A DNA stretch of 64,000 nt from Flavobacterium limicola (GTDB taxonomy: Bacteria > Bacteroidota > Bacteroidia > Flavobacteriales > Flavobacteriaceae): contig NZ_RBXA01000002.1 in assembly GCF_003634755.1 (NCBI RefSeq), positions 124,001 through 188,000 of the forward strand, written 5' to 3'. A program made the position numbers and the translations under genes. Under the pieces are notes generated by a model. That model was not told the DNA's origin, did not search any database, and saw only the letters and a list, made by a program, of their open reading frames with translations. This document shows positions 1 to 8,189 of this stretch, one piece after another. The stretch's first letter is position 1. Each line of letters begins with the position of its first letter.

Positions 1-1521
1 CATATATTAGAAGGTTTGATCATTGCTTCGGATAATATTGATGAAGTAATTGCTTTAATAAAAGCTTCGAAAAGTACTGAAGAGGCAAGAGAAAAATTAA
101 TCGAAAGATTCAAATTATCAGATATTCAATCTCGTGCTATTGTAGAAATGCGTTTGCGTCAATTAACAGGTCTTGAACAAGATAAGTTAAGAACAGAATA
201 CGACGAAATCATGAAGTTAATAGAGCATTTGAAAGCTTTATTAGCGGATGTAAACTTGAGAATTGCTTTAATTAAGGAAGAATTGACTGAAATTCGTGAT
301 AAATACGGTGATGAGCGTCGTTCTCAAATTGAATATTCTGGTGGTGATGTAAGTATCGAAGATTTGATTGCCGATGAAAATGTAGTAATTACTATTTCAC
401 ATGCTGGTTATATCAAACGTACTAATCTTACGGAATACAAAACTCAGAATAGAGGTGGAGTTGGACAAAAAAGTGCAGGAACAAGAGATCAAGATTTCTT
501 AGAGCACATGTTTGTGGCAACGAATCATCAATATATGATGTTCTTTACCCAAAAAGGAAAATGTTTCTGGATGCGTGTTTATGAAATACCAGAGGGAAGT
601 AAAACAGCCAAAGGAAGAGCAATTCAAAACTTGGTAAATATTGAAAGTGATGATAAAGTAAAAGCATTTATCTGTACGCAAGATTTAAAAGATCAAGATT
701 ACATAAAAAGCCATAACCTTATTATGGTAACTAAAAAAGGTCAGGTTAAGAAAACATCTTTAGAGAAATATTCTAAACCTAGAGTAAATGGAGTTGCTGC
801 AATCACTATTAAGGAAGGCGATGAATTATTGGAAGCGAAATTAACTAATGGGGAAAGTCAAATTATTTTGGCCGTAAAATCTGGAAAACTAGTTCGTTTT
901 GAAGAAACTAAAACCCGTCCGATGGGAAGAACAGCTTCCGGAGTTCGTGGAATTACACTTAAGGATGATAGTGATGAAGTAATTGGCATGGTTACTGTTG
1001 ATAAGGAAAATATTAATGATTCACAAATTTTAGTAGTAACTGAAAATGGATATGGTAAACGTACCAAATTAGTTGATGAAGATGGTGAAGATGTTTATAG
1101 AATTACTAATCGTGGAGGAAAGGGTGTAAAAACACTTAATATAACAGAAAAAACCGGAAAACTTATTTCGATAAATGCAGTTACTGATGCTGATGATTTA
1201 ATGATTATTAATAAATCTGGATTAACAATCAGAATGGCTATTGAAGATTTACGTGTAATGGGACGTGCTACCCAAGGGGTTAAATTGATAAATCTGAAAG
1301 GTAAAGATTCAATTGCAGCAGTTACCAAAGTAATGAAAGACGATGTAGCAGAAGTAGTTGTTGACGAAGATGGAAATGTTATCGAAACGGAAGCTATTGA
1401 AAGAGTGAAGCCAGTCTTAGAAGTTCTTGAGGACGAAGGTACGGAAGAGGATGAAGACGATTCTGAAGAGGATGAAATTGACGAGGACACTGAAGAGGAT
1501 GATTCTGATGATGAAGCATAA
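1..1521 (+). CDS. gyrA: DNA gyrase subunit A, C-terminal part (5' truncated by window)
   Basis: The reading frame is open from base 1 and begins with HILEGL, the stretch GyrA proteins carry near the end of the breakage-reunion domain, so the catalytic tyrosine lies outside the window. What remains is the end of the coiled-coil region and the C-terminal DNA-wrapping beta-pinwheel. A GyrA-box-like motif QNRGGVG is encoded near 445-465, with a second blade motif NRGGKG near 1110-1127. The last 30 or so residues are almost all Asp/Glu, an acidic tail as in many gyrases. GyrA forms the A2B2 gyrase that introduces negative supercoils in the cytoplasm. The start shown is the window edge, not a real start. 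Confidence 0.97.
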   Translation, partial: HILEGLIIASDNIDEVIALIKASKSTEEAREKLIERFKLSDIQSRAIVEMRLRQLTGLEQDKLRTEYDEIMKLIEHLKALLADVNLRIALIKEELTEIRDKYGDERRSQIEYSGGDVSIEDLIADENVVITISHAGYIKRTNLTEYKTQNRGGVGQKSAGTRDQDFLEHMFVATNHQYMMFFTQKGKCFWMRVYEIPEGSKTAKGRAIQNLVNIESDDKVKAFICTQDLKDQDYIKSHNLIMVTKKGQVKKTSLEKYSKPRVNGVAAITIKEGDELLEAKLTNGESQIILAVKSGKLVRFEETKTRPMGRTASGVRGITLKDDSDEVIGMVTVDKENINDSQILVVTENGYGKRTKLVDEDGEDVYRITNRGGKGVKTLNITEKTGKLISINAVTDADDLMIINKSGLTIRMAIEDLRVMGRATQGVKLINLKGKDSIAAVTKVMKDDVAEVVVDEDGNVIETEAIERVKPVLEVLEDEGTEEDEDDSEEDEIDEDTEEDDSDDEA

Positions 1522-1566
1522 ATAAAAAAGAGAACAAGAATAATTATTAAACAAACATAGAATATT

Positions 1567-2835
1567 ATGAAAAGTAAATATGTATTACTAGCATCAGTAT
1601 TATTGATATCAGTAGCTACTTTTGCTCAAAAAGATCAAATAAAAGCGGCTGAAAAAGCGTTGAAAGGTGGTAAATCTCAAGAAGCAGTGACCATTTTGAT
1701 GGAAGCGGAGTCTTTAATAACTAATGCAACAGATGCTGAGAAAGCACAGTTTTTCTTTGTAAAAGGAAATGCTTTATTGGATTTGGCAAATAAAAATGTT
1801 GATACTGATACGAATCTTTCTCTTGCTGCAAAAGCATATCAAGATTTAATTGGTGCTGAGAAAGCTTCTGGAAAATCTAAATTCTCAACTCAGGCAGCAG
1901 CTTCAATTACAGATATTAAATTCAAATTGATAAACGGTGCAATTGCAGATTCAAAAATTGATAAACACTCTGATAGTGCTAAAAAATTATATGATGCTTA
2001 TTTGTTAGATAAAAAAGACACCATAAATTTATATTATGCAGCGTCTACTTATGTAAATGCAAAAGAATATGACAAAGCGCTTGAATTGTATGATAATTTG
2101 AAAACGTTGAACTATTCTGGAAAAGGAACTAGTTATTTTGCAGTGAACAAATTAACTAGTCAGGAAGACTTTTTTAATACACTTCAAGAAAGAGACAAAA
2201 TGGTTAAATTAGGAACTCACGAAAAACCAAGAACTGAGGTTGTTCCTTCAAAAAGAGGAGAAATCTACAAAAACATGGCTTTGATTTTAGTTGAAAAAGG
2301 AAAAACTGAAGAGGCAAAAAAAGCAATTGCTGAAGCTAGAATGGCAAATCCTGAAGACACTTCTTTGACTTTGACCGAGGCTAATCTTTATTTAGAAACA
2401 AAGGATTTTGAAATGTACAAAAAGCTAATCGCTGAAGTATTACAAAAAAATCCAAATGATGCTGATTTGATTTTTAACTTGGGAGTAATAAGTGCAAATG
2501 CTAAGAATGTAGCAGATGCTGAAAAATATTACAAAAAAGTTATTGAAATTAACCCAAAATATACAAATGCTTACATCAATCTTGCTGCAATGAAGTTAGA
2601 GAATGAAAAAGTAATTATTGATGAAATGAATAAATTGGGGACTTCTGCTAAAGACATGAAGCGTTATGATGAATTGAAAAAGAAAAGAGAAGAACTCTTT
2701 AAAGCAACAATTCCTTATCTTGAAAAAGCAGTTGAACTAGATCCTAAAAACGTGGATGTTTCTAAAACACTATTAGGAGTTTATAGTGCTTTAGAAATGA
2801 CAGCAGAATATAAAGCTTTAAAAGCAAAGTTATAA
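1567..2835 (+). CDS. secreted tetratricopeptide-repeat protein
   Basis: 422 residues. A clear signal peptide (Lys-rich start, hydrophobic core, cleavage after TFA|Q) directs it to the periplasm. The rest is helical repeat: several TPR units are recognisable, for example around residues 300-340 (DAEKYYKKVIEINPKYTNAY). Conserved blocks LGTSAKDMKRYDEL and MTAEYKALKA close the protein. It follows gyrA by 45 bases and may be read from the same transcript; a terminator follows it. The exact role is unknown; TPR proteins of this kind act as scaffolds. A shorter paralogue follows at 3190. Confidence 0.85.
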   Translation: MKSKYVLLASVLLISVATFAQKDQIKAAEKALKGGKSQEAVTILMEAESLITNATDAEKAQFFFVKGNALLDLANKNVDTDTNLSLAAKAYQDLIGAEKASGKSKFSTQAAASITDIKFKLINGAIADSKIDKHSDSAKKLYDAYLLDKKDTINLYYAASTYVNAKEYDKALELYDNLKTLNYSGKGTSYFAVNKLTSQEDFFNTLQERDKMVKLGTHEKPRTEVVPSKRGEIYKNMALILVEKGKTEEAKKAIAEARMANPEDTSLTLTEANLYLETKDFEMYKKLIAEVLQKNPNDADLIFNLGVISANAKNVADAEKYYKKVIEINPKYTNAYINLAAMKLENEKVIIDEMNKLGTSAKDMKRYDELKKKREELFKATIPYLEKAVELDPKNVDVSKTLLGVYSALEMTAEYKALKAKL

Positions 2836-2881
2836 TATAGTTTTCAAAAGTAACATAACTGTTAAATTAAAATATTGATTC

Positions 2882-2925
2882 ACCCTTTCAAAAGTTTTTA
2901 CTTTGGGAGGGTTTTTTATTTTTTG
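2882..2925 (+). terminator. rho-independent terminator after gyrA-TPR unit
   Basis: ACCCTTTCAAA pairs with TTTGGGAGGGT (11 pairs including G-U wobbles) around a 9-base loop, followed directly by TTTTTTATTTTTT. It lies 47 bases after the TPR gene stop. Confidence 0.75.
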
Positions 2926-3189
2926 AATTATAACTTTTTTATTATTTAGTAAGAATAATAATTAACACAATGTAATAATACGATTTTTTAAAACATTGGT
3001 AATTAGTATTTTATATATCTGATACTGTTAAATTAAATAATTGTTACTATTTTTTTTGTAAAATAGAAATTAAATTATATTTTTAGAAATGTAAAATATT
3101 TAATTTTTAATATAAAATAGAGCTTTTAGACATTAATACTCTTAATAAAGAACCAATATTCTAACCTTAAAACCAAAAACTATATTAAT
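2926..3189. other. AT-rich intergenic spacer
   Basis: Very AT-rich spacer between two paralogous TPR genes. No ORF or RNA gene seen. It must hold the promoter of the downstream paralogue because a terminator precedes it, but no match to TTG-N19-TAnnTTTG is convincing. Confidence 0.5.
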
Positions 3190-4254
3190 ATGAAAAAGAA
3201 CTACTTAACGATTATCTATTTTTTATTTTTTTCAATAGCTTCTTTTGCTCAAAAAAATCAAATAAAAGCAGCTGAAACAGAGTTTAATAGTGGTAAATTT
3301 CAGCAGGCGATAGGCATATTGAATAGTGCTGAGTATTTAATTTTTAATGCAGAAGCATCTGATCAGTCTGAATTTTATAACTTAAAAGCTAAAGTTTTGA
3401 CTGGTTTAGTAGAAAAAAATATTGAACCAACTAAAAATGTTGCTCTAACAGTTACAGCTTATCAAGAGTTGATTGCAGCTGAAAAGGCATCGGGTAAATT
3501 TAAATATTCAGTTACTGCATTAGAGTCTATAAAAAAAATAAAAGAAGATCTACTAAATAGTGCTATTGCTGATGCTAAGGCGAAAAGATTTTCAGAAGGG
3601 GCAAGTAAAATGCATACTATTTATTTGACTAATAAAAGAGATACTATAAATTTATATTATGCAGCATCTTATTACAGAGATGCGAAAGATTATAATCAAG
3701 CTTTAAAGCTTTATGAAGAATTAGATGTTCTCAAATACTCAGGGAAGGGTTTAGATTATTATGCTGTTAATAAGCAAACTAATGAAGAAGAATTGTTTAG
3801 TTCTGGAGCATCAAGAGATTTGAGTGTAAAAGCAGGAACTCATATAAAGCCAAGAATGCAAAAATCTCCATCTAAGAAAGTTGAGATATACACAAATATG
3901 GCTTATATGTATCTTGAAAAAGGAGATTTAGATAAGTCAGAGAAGTTTAATAGTAAAATATTAGAGATTGACCCCAAAAATCCTGATTCCTATTTAAACT
4001 TGGCCTATCTGAAAATTGATGAGAAAAAAGCGATAATGGATCAGATGAGTAATCTAGGTACATCAGCTAGTGATATGAAAATTTATGATGAGTTGATAAT
4101 TAAAAAAGATAATTTAATTAAAAAGGCTATTTCTTATCTAGAAAAAGGTAATGCAGAAATCCCTAAGGATCAAGATATTTCTAAATTACTATTAAATTTA
4201 TATAGAGCACTGGATATGACTGCTGAGTATAATGCTTTAAAAGCACGCATATAA
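3190..4254 (+). CDS. secreted TPR protein, paralogue of the preceding gene
   Basis: 354 residues with a signal peptide ending SFA|Q followed by KNQIKAAE, almost the same mature start as its neighbour (KDQIKAAE). Alignment by eye shows shared blocks along the whole length (AYQELIAAEKASGK, NLYYAAS, LGTSASDMK.YDEL, MTAEYNALKA), but about 60-70 residues, roughly two TPR units, are missing between residues 245 and 260. This is a tandem duplication followed by internal loss or gain of repeats. Function unknown; probably periplasmic scaffold. Confidence 0.8.
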   Translation: MKKNYLTIIYFLFFSIASFAQKNQIKAAETEFNSGKFQQAIGILNSAEYLIFNAEASDQSEFYNLKAKVLTGLVEKNIEPTKNVALTVTAYQELIAAEKASGKFKYSVTALESIKKIKEDLLNSAIADAKAKRFSEGASKMHTIYLTNKRDTINLYYAASYYRDAKDYNQALKLYEELDVLKYSGKGLDYYAVNKQTNEEELFSSGASRDLSVKAGTHIKPRMQKSPSKKVEIYTNMAYMYLEKGDLDKSEKFNSKILEIDPKNPDSYLNLAYLKIDEKKAIMDQMSNLGTSASDMKIYDELIIKKDNLIKKAISYLEKGNAEIPKDQDISKLLLNLYRALDMTAEYNALKARI

Positions 4255-4284
4255 TTTGGAGATATTAATAATAACGATGCCGAT

Positions 4285-5046
4285 TTAAATAATTTTTTTT
4301 ATCACTCTGAGTTTATGAGTGTGTTTGTTTATTTCGGCATTGTAAATCCCAAGATGATCTAATCTGTCAATTCGAACCTTTCCACTGGCATGAATGATAT
4401 AATTGTCGGCCATTATAATTCCTACATGTATAATGCTACCTTCGTCATTGTCAAAAAAAGCTAAGTCTCCAGGTTCGCTTTCTTCTATAAAACTTAATGC
4501 TTCTCCTTGTGTTGACTGCTGCGAAGCATCTCTGAGTAATTTATAGCCATTTAGCTTATATACCATTTGAGTGAATCCGGAACAATCAATACCAAAAGGT
4601 GTTTTTCCTCCCCACAAATAAGGAGCATTTAGATACATAAAGGCTGTATTGATTAAGTTGGTTTTAGCTTTTTCACCACTGGTTTTAATTCCTTCAAAAT
4701 CAAAATTAGCAATATTTATCTCATTGTGATTGATAAATGCTAATGAAGACCCAAGAGGAATAGGTATCAATAAGTTGTTTGGAGCAGTAACATATTCAAT
4801 CAAATCTGAATTTAAAATGATAGCTTCTGACGACAATTGCTTAAAGCTGGACTCTGAAATCGGTTGTAATTGTTTAGAGTCTATCCAGCCTTCATAATCA
4901 TCATATTGCATTCTGATGTATGACCATTGCTTGAGTTGTTCTAAAATTTCAAAATGTTCCCCAAATAAAACTTGAGAAACAATTTCACTTTTGTCACTAG
5001 GTTCAAAGCGGAGTGGGATCATTGCTAGATTACAAATTCCAAACAT
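4285..5046 (-). CDS. NlpC/P60 family cysteine hydrolase with SH3-like N-terminus
   Basis: 253 residues. The N-terminal part (about 5-65) looks like a bacterial SH3 domain (FGICNLAMIPLR.EPSD..EIVSQVLFGE, then a WSYIR..YDDYEGWID block). The C-terminal part (about 130-240) is an NlpC/P60 domain: catalytic Cys155 in GIDCSGF, His207 in IHVGI and third polar residue His219 in IHASG. Family members cleave the D-Glu/meso-Dap or related bonds of peptidoglycan peptides. No signal peptide is evident, as is common in flavobacterial homologues, which act on recycled muropeptides. Convergent with the TPR gene, 30 bases apart. Confidence 0.88.
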   Translation of the reverse strand: MFGICNLAMIPLRFEPSDKSEIVSQVLFGEHFEILEQLKQWSYIRMQYDDYEGWIDSKQLQPISESSFKQLSSEAIILNSDLIEYVTAPNNLLIPIPLGSSLAFINHNEINIANFDFEGIKTSGEKAKTNLINTAFMYLNAPYLWGGKTPFGIDCSGFTQMVYKLNGYKLLRDASQQSTQGEALSFIEESEPGDLAFFDNDEGSIIHVGIIMADNYIIHASGKVRIDRLDHLGIYNAEINKHTHKLRVIKKII

Positions 5047-5119
5047 TTAGGTTGATTTAGGAGTTAAGAAAAATGAGTTATAAGTTCGAAAACCTATAAC
5101 TCATTAAATTTAGTATTAG

Positions 5120-6307
5120 TTATGCTTTTTCAATAACAATTGCCGAGGCACCACCACCACCATTGCAAATTGCAGCTGCACCGATAGTTCCGTTATTTTG
5201 TTCTAAAACGTTGATTAATGTAACAATAATTCTTACTCCGGAACAACCAAGGGGATGCCCTAAAGATACTGCGCCACCATTTACATTTACTTTCCTGTCA
5301 TCTAAACCTAAAATTTTAGAATTAGCCAAGCCTACTACTGCAAAAGCTTCATTGAATTCAAAATAATCAACATCACTAATTGCTATTCCTGCTTTTTCTA
5401 ATGCTTTTGGAATTGCTTTTGAAGGGCTTGTAGTAAACCATTTTGGTTCTTGTGCTGCATCAGCATAACCTTTAATGTATGCCAGCGGTTTTAGGCCTAG
5501 AGCTAAAGCTTTTTCTTCGCTCATTAATACCACGGCTGCTGCGCCATCATTTATTGTAGATGCGTTGGCGGCAGTTACAGTACCGTCTTTTGTGAATACA
5601 GCATTCAATGCTGGTATTTTATCCAATTTTACGTTTGTAAATTCTTCGTCTTTAGAAACTATGATGGGATCTCCTTTTCTTTGTGGAACAGGAACAGCAA
5701 CAATTTCATTGTCAAATTTTCCAGCATCCCAAGCTTTCGCGCTACGCTCATAGGATTGAATTGCGTAGTTATCTTGGTCTTCACGAGTAAAGTTGTATTC
5801 TGCAGCACATAGATCAGCACACACTCCCATAGCGCTGTTATCGTAAGCATCAGTCAGTCCGTCTTTCTGCATTCCGTCTATCATGGTTGCTGGACCAAAT
5901 TTTGTTCCATTTCTTAAGTTCATGTAATGTGGAATCAAACTCATGTTTTCCATTCCACCAGCAACTACAATTTCGGCATCGCCACATTGAATAGCTTGCG
6001 CCCCCAACATAACAGCTTTCATTCCTGAAGCACAAACTTTATTTATTGTGGTGCAAGCAACTGTATTAGGTAAACCTGCAAATATAGCTGCTTGACGAGC
6101 AGGAGCTTGTCCTACGCCAGCTTGAACTACGTTACCCATATATACTTCATCAATTAAATTTGGATCTAATTTTATTTTGTCCAAAGCACCTTTTATAGCT
6201 ACTGCACCCAATTTTGGAGCAGTAACTGTAGATAATCCCCCCATAAAACTTCCGATAGGTGTTCTAACGGCAGAAACGATAACAACTCTTTTGTTCATGA
6301 CTTTCAT
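5120..6307 (-). CDS. acetyl-CoA C-acetyltransferase (thiolase)
   Basis: 395 residues, normal thiolase length. All catalytic marks are present: nucleophile Cys92 in NKVCASGMKAV, NEAFA, His351 in SLGHPLGCSG and Cys381 in CNGGGGAS. It condenses two acetyl-CoA to acetoacetyl-CoA or runs the reverse in fatty acid and amino acid breakdown. A second ATG three codons in (MNKRVVIVSAVRTP) matches the usual family start and may be the true one. A TAAATTTG -7 element lies just upstream. Single-gene unit, 73 bases upstream of the start of the NlpC gene. Confidence 0.93.
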   Translation of the reverse strand: MKVMNKRVVIVSAVRTPIGSFMGGLSTVTAPKLGAVAIKGALDKIKLDPNLIDEVYMGNVVQAGVGQAPARQAAIFAGLPNTVACTTINKVCASGMKAVMLGAQAIQCGDAEIVVAGGMENMSLIPHYMNLRNGTKFGPATMIDGMQKDGLTDAYDNSAMGVCADLCAAEYNFTREDQDNYAIQSYERSAKAWDAGKFDNEIVAVPVPQRKGDPIIVSKDEEFTNVKLDKIPALNAVFTKDGTVTAANASTINDGAAAVVLMSEEKALALGLKPLAYIKGYADAAQEPKWFTTSPSKAIPKALEKAGIAISDVDYFEFNEAFAVVGLANSKILGLDDRKVNVNGGAVSLGHPLGCSGVRIIVTLINVLEQNNGTIGAAAICNGGGGASAIVIEKA

Positions 6308-6324
6308 AATGTTGGTTTATGTAG

Positions 6325-6332
6325 CAAATTTA
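6325..6332 (-). promoter_or_regulatory. -7 element of the thiolase gene
   Basis: TAAATTTG on the minus strand matches the Bacteroidota -7 consensus TAnnTTTG and lies about 18 bases before the thiolase start. No TTG is found at the ideal distance upstream (one sits only 12 bases away), so the -33 half is weak. Confidence 0.4.
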
Positions 6333-6463
6333 ATCTTTTTTATACAATTTCATATTTTGATGTTGAGATTATCTTTTTTAAAATTTATTTTTAATCTATA
6401 TGTTTGATTGTGAAGTGTTTTTATATAAATGATAAAAAATATTAAAAAAAAGCCCTCAAATAC

Positions 6464-6494
6464 TTGTGAGAAGTCTAAAGATGTCTTAAATTTG
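6464..6494 (+). promoter_or_regulatory. promoter of the tRNA Ser-Pro-Arg cluster
   Basis: TTG at 6464-6466, then 20 bases, then TAAATTTG at 6487-6494: a full match to the Bacteroidota sigma-ABfr promoter TTG-N(19-21)-TAnnTTTG. It lies about 33 bases upstream of the first tRNA. Confidence 0.7.
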
Positions 6495-6527
6495 CAACCG
6501 CAAAACAGGACACGTTTCCTTGAGCTT

Positions 6528-6611
6528 GGAGGGGTGCCAGAGTGGTAATGGAGCAGTTTGCTAAACTGTCATCGAGTAATCGGTGCCAGGGTTCGAGTCC
6601 CTGTCCCTCCG
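6528..6611 (+). tRNA. tRNA-Ser(GCT)
   Basis: 84-base cloverleaf with acceptor GGAGGGG/TCCCTCC, anticodon loop TTGCTAA (anticodon GCT, reads AGC/AGT), the long variable arm of class II tRNAs and T-arm CAGGG-TTCGAGT-CCCTG. CCA is not encoded. Confidence 0.95.
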
Positions 6612-6628
6612 CTTTATATTTTGTTTCT

Positions 6629-6703
6629 CGGGGTGTAGCGTAGCTCGGTTATCGCGCCTGCTTTGGGAGCAGGAGGCCGCAGGTTCGAATCCTGCCACCC
6701 CGA
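6629..6703 (+). tRNA. tRNA-Pro(TGG)
   Basis: 75-base cloverleaf with acceptor CGGGGTG/CACCCCG, anticodon stem CCTGC/GCAGG with loop TTTGGGA (anticodon TGG), and T-arm GCAGG-TTCGAAT-CCTGC. CCA not encoded. Confidence 0.95.
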
Positions 6704-6725
6704 CTATATTTTTTTCATGAGCAAT

Positions 6726-6800
<75 letters not shown>

Positions 6801-6810
6801 TTTGATAATC

Positions 6811-6842
6811 AAGTCCTTGCATTTATGTAAGGGCTTTTTTTG
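6811..6842 (+). terminator. element-borne terminator behind the rebuilt tRNA-Arg
   Basis: AAGTCCTTGCA pairs with TGTAAGGGCTT (with G-U pairs) and is followed by a run of seven to eight T. It belongs to the inserted DNA and takes the place of the native terminator now found at 40152-40179. Confidence 0.7.
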
Positions 6843-6850
6843 TGTCCTGT

Positions 6851-6870
6851 GTCGAACATTTGCCGAACAT
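6851..6870. promoter_or_regulatory. left arm-type site, paired CGAACAT motifs
   Basis: GTCGAACATT followed by TGCCGAACAT: two copies of (G/T)YCGAACAT spaced 11 bases apart, with a further TTCGAC at 6873. The same double motif recurs at the other end of the island (39972-39991), one base different. Inferred as the binding site of the integrase N-terminal domain. Confidence 0.6.
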
Positions 6871-6948
6871 CTTTCGACAGTTAAGGGAAATAAAAAGAAC
6901 ATTAATTATAATTATTTTTTCTTATGTTTGAGTTTTAAAATCTCAAAT

Positions 6949-7695
6949 ATGGATATAAATCTTATTTATAAAATAGTGCTTAGTATGTTTCTACTTTATG
7001 AAACAGTAATATATTTGAATACTTCTAAAATTACTGATGTAATAATTGAGAAATCTTTTGGAGACAAAACAGAAATAAACTCAAAATCTATTAATAGAAT
7101 AGCTGTAATGAAAACTTGGTATTTTGCATTTTTTGTAATTTCATACATTTTCTCAATTACTAGTATTAAATCATATAATAAAGAATACTTTTTTTTTGCT
7201 AATGCAGATTATTATATTAATAGTTTTTTTTTTATTACTGGTATAATTCTTATGCTTTTGCTTCGCTTACTTCCTAATAAAGCTATTAAAAACGATTATT
7301 ATAAAGACTTAAACATCATACCTACTTACGAGAAGATTTTAAATGAGCTTCAAGCAAGTTCCATAAAGGATGATAATTTAATTTCAAAAGAATTTGACTT
7401 TGCTTTGAAATCGAATTATTTTGAAATTGAATTATCACAATTCAAAGACTTATTGCAATTGAAAGAACCAACTCAAAAAATTATTTGGAAACCAGTCGTA
7501 AAAACAAAAAAAAAAGATAGACAAATGCTTTTGACTTTTCTAAATAGATTATTCCAAAATCAATTAATAAAAATTGAAAGAAAAGAAGTTTGTCTATTTG
7601 TAAACAAATATTTTGACTTCAATGAATTTGATCACGATATAAAAGAAAATCCTTTAAAACCTGATAACATTGGGGCTTGGATGAAAAATAACTAA
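6949..7695 (+). CDS. membrane protein of unknown function
   Basis: 248 residues from ATG 6949; the frame extends upstream to 6802 but that stretch covers the terminator and arm site and is not coding. Three hydrophobic segments lie in the first 115 residues (IYKIVLSMFLLYETVIYL, WYFAFFVISYIFSITSI, YYINSFFFITGIILMLLL). The soluble C-terminal half is basic with an IIWKPVVKTKKKDRQML block. I do not recognise the family. It is the first gene inside the island and faces the mobilization genes. Confidence 0.6.
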   Translation: MDINLIYKIVLSMFLLYETVIYLNTSKITDVIIEKSFGDKTEINSKSINRIAVMKTWYFAFFVISYIFSITSIKSYNKEYFFFANADYYINSFFFITGIILMLLLRLLPNKAIKNDYYKDLNIIPTYEKILNELQASSIKDDNLISKEFDFALKSNYFEIELSQFKDLLQLKEPTQKIIWKPVVKTKKKDRQMLLTFLNRLFQNQLIKIERKEVCLFVNKYFDFNEFDHDIKENPLKPDNIGAWMKNN

Positions 7696-7749
7696 AGTCG
7701 TTTTAAAGCCGTAAGTCTTTACGTCTTATTTCACCCCGCATTTCTTATA

Positions 7750-7784
7750 CATTCCTTTGTAGTGCATTCCTAAGTAAAGGAATG
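7750..7784. promoter_or_regulatory. operator-like inverted repeat before the HTH gene
   Basis: CATTCCTTT (7750-7758) and AAAGGAATG (7776-7784) form a perfect 9-bp inverted repeat around a third copy of GCATTCC, ending 11 bases before the HTH gene start. No T-run follows, so an operator is likelier than a terminator. Confidence 0.4.
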
Positions 7785-7795
7785 CATAAAAAATA

Positions 7796-8089
7796 ATGTT
7801 TATGAGTAATTTACAAATCGAAGAAAAACTATTCAATATAGAGAATAGTATTTCAAAATTAAGTCTTGCAGTAAAGACTATTCTTTCTACAGAAGAAGCT
7901 GCTGAATTTTTAGGGTTAAAGCCCTCATACCTTTATAAATTAACTTCCGATAAAAAAATTAGGTTCTTTAAACCTCTAGGAAAATTGATTTACTTCAAAA
8001 AAGAAGATCTTGAAGCTTTCTTACTACGCAATCCTAGTGAAACTAATTTGGACGAAAATTCAACACAACAAAACCATTGGAAAAAATAA
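7796..8089 (+). CDS. helix-turn-helix / excisionase-like DNA-binding protein
   Basis: 97 residues; a second ATG two codons in is equally possible. A coiled segment (EEKLFNIENSISKLSLAVK) is followed by a MerR/excisionase-type winged HTH of the HTH_17 kind: LSTEEAAEFLGLKPSYLYKLT, then KKIRFFKPLGKLIYFKKEDLEAFL. Such proteins precede primase and mobilization genes in Bacteroidota integrative elements and act as excision factors or regulators. Inverted repeats on both sides of the gene may be its binding sites. Confidence 0.8.
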   Translation: MFMSNLQIEEKLFNIENSISKLSLAVKTILSTEEAAEFLGLKPSYLYKLTSDKKIRFFKPLGKLIYFKKEDLEAFLLRNPSETNLDENSTQQNHWKK

Positions 8090-8185
8090 ACACAATAAAC
8101 ATAGATAACGACTATGATTATTGTGTGCTATTTATTCATTTAATCTATTGTGTACGCAAATATACACAATTAATACCTATTGTGT
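8090..8185. promoter_or_regulatory. five ATTGTGT/ACACAAT motifs upstream of the VirE gene
   Basis: The 7-mer occurs at 8090 (reverse), 8120, 8147, 8164 (reverse) and 8179, all between the HTH gene and the VirE gene. The last two form an inverted pair just before the ATG. Density far above expectation suggests a cooperative operator. Confidence 0.45.
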
Positions 8186-8189
8186 AAAC

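Noticed and set aside
1095..1490. Long antisense ORF in gyrA (131 codons, Ser-rich)
   Set aside because: Shadow of the acidic tail codons; Ser runs arise from reverse-read Glu/Asp codons.
6802..6948. Upstream extension of the membrane protein gene at 6949
   Set aside because: It overlaps the element-borne terminator and the arm-type site, so it is regulatory rather than coding.
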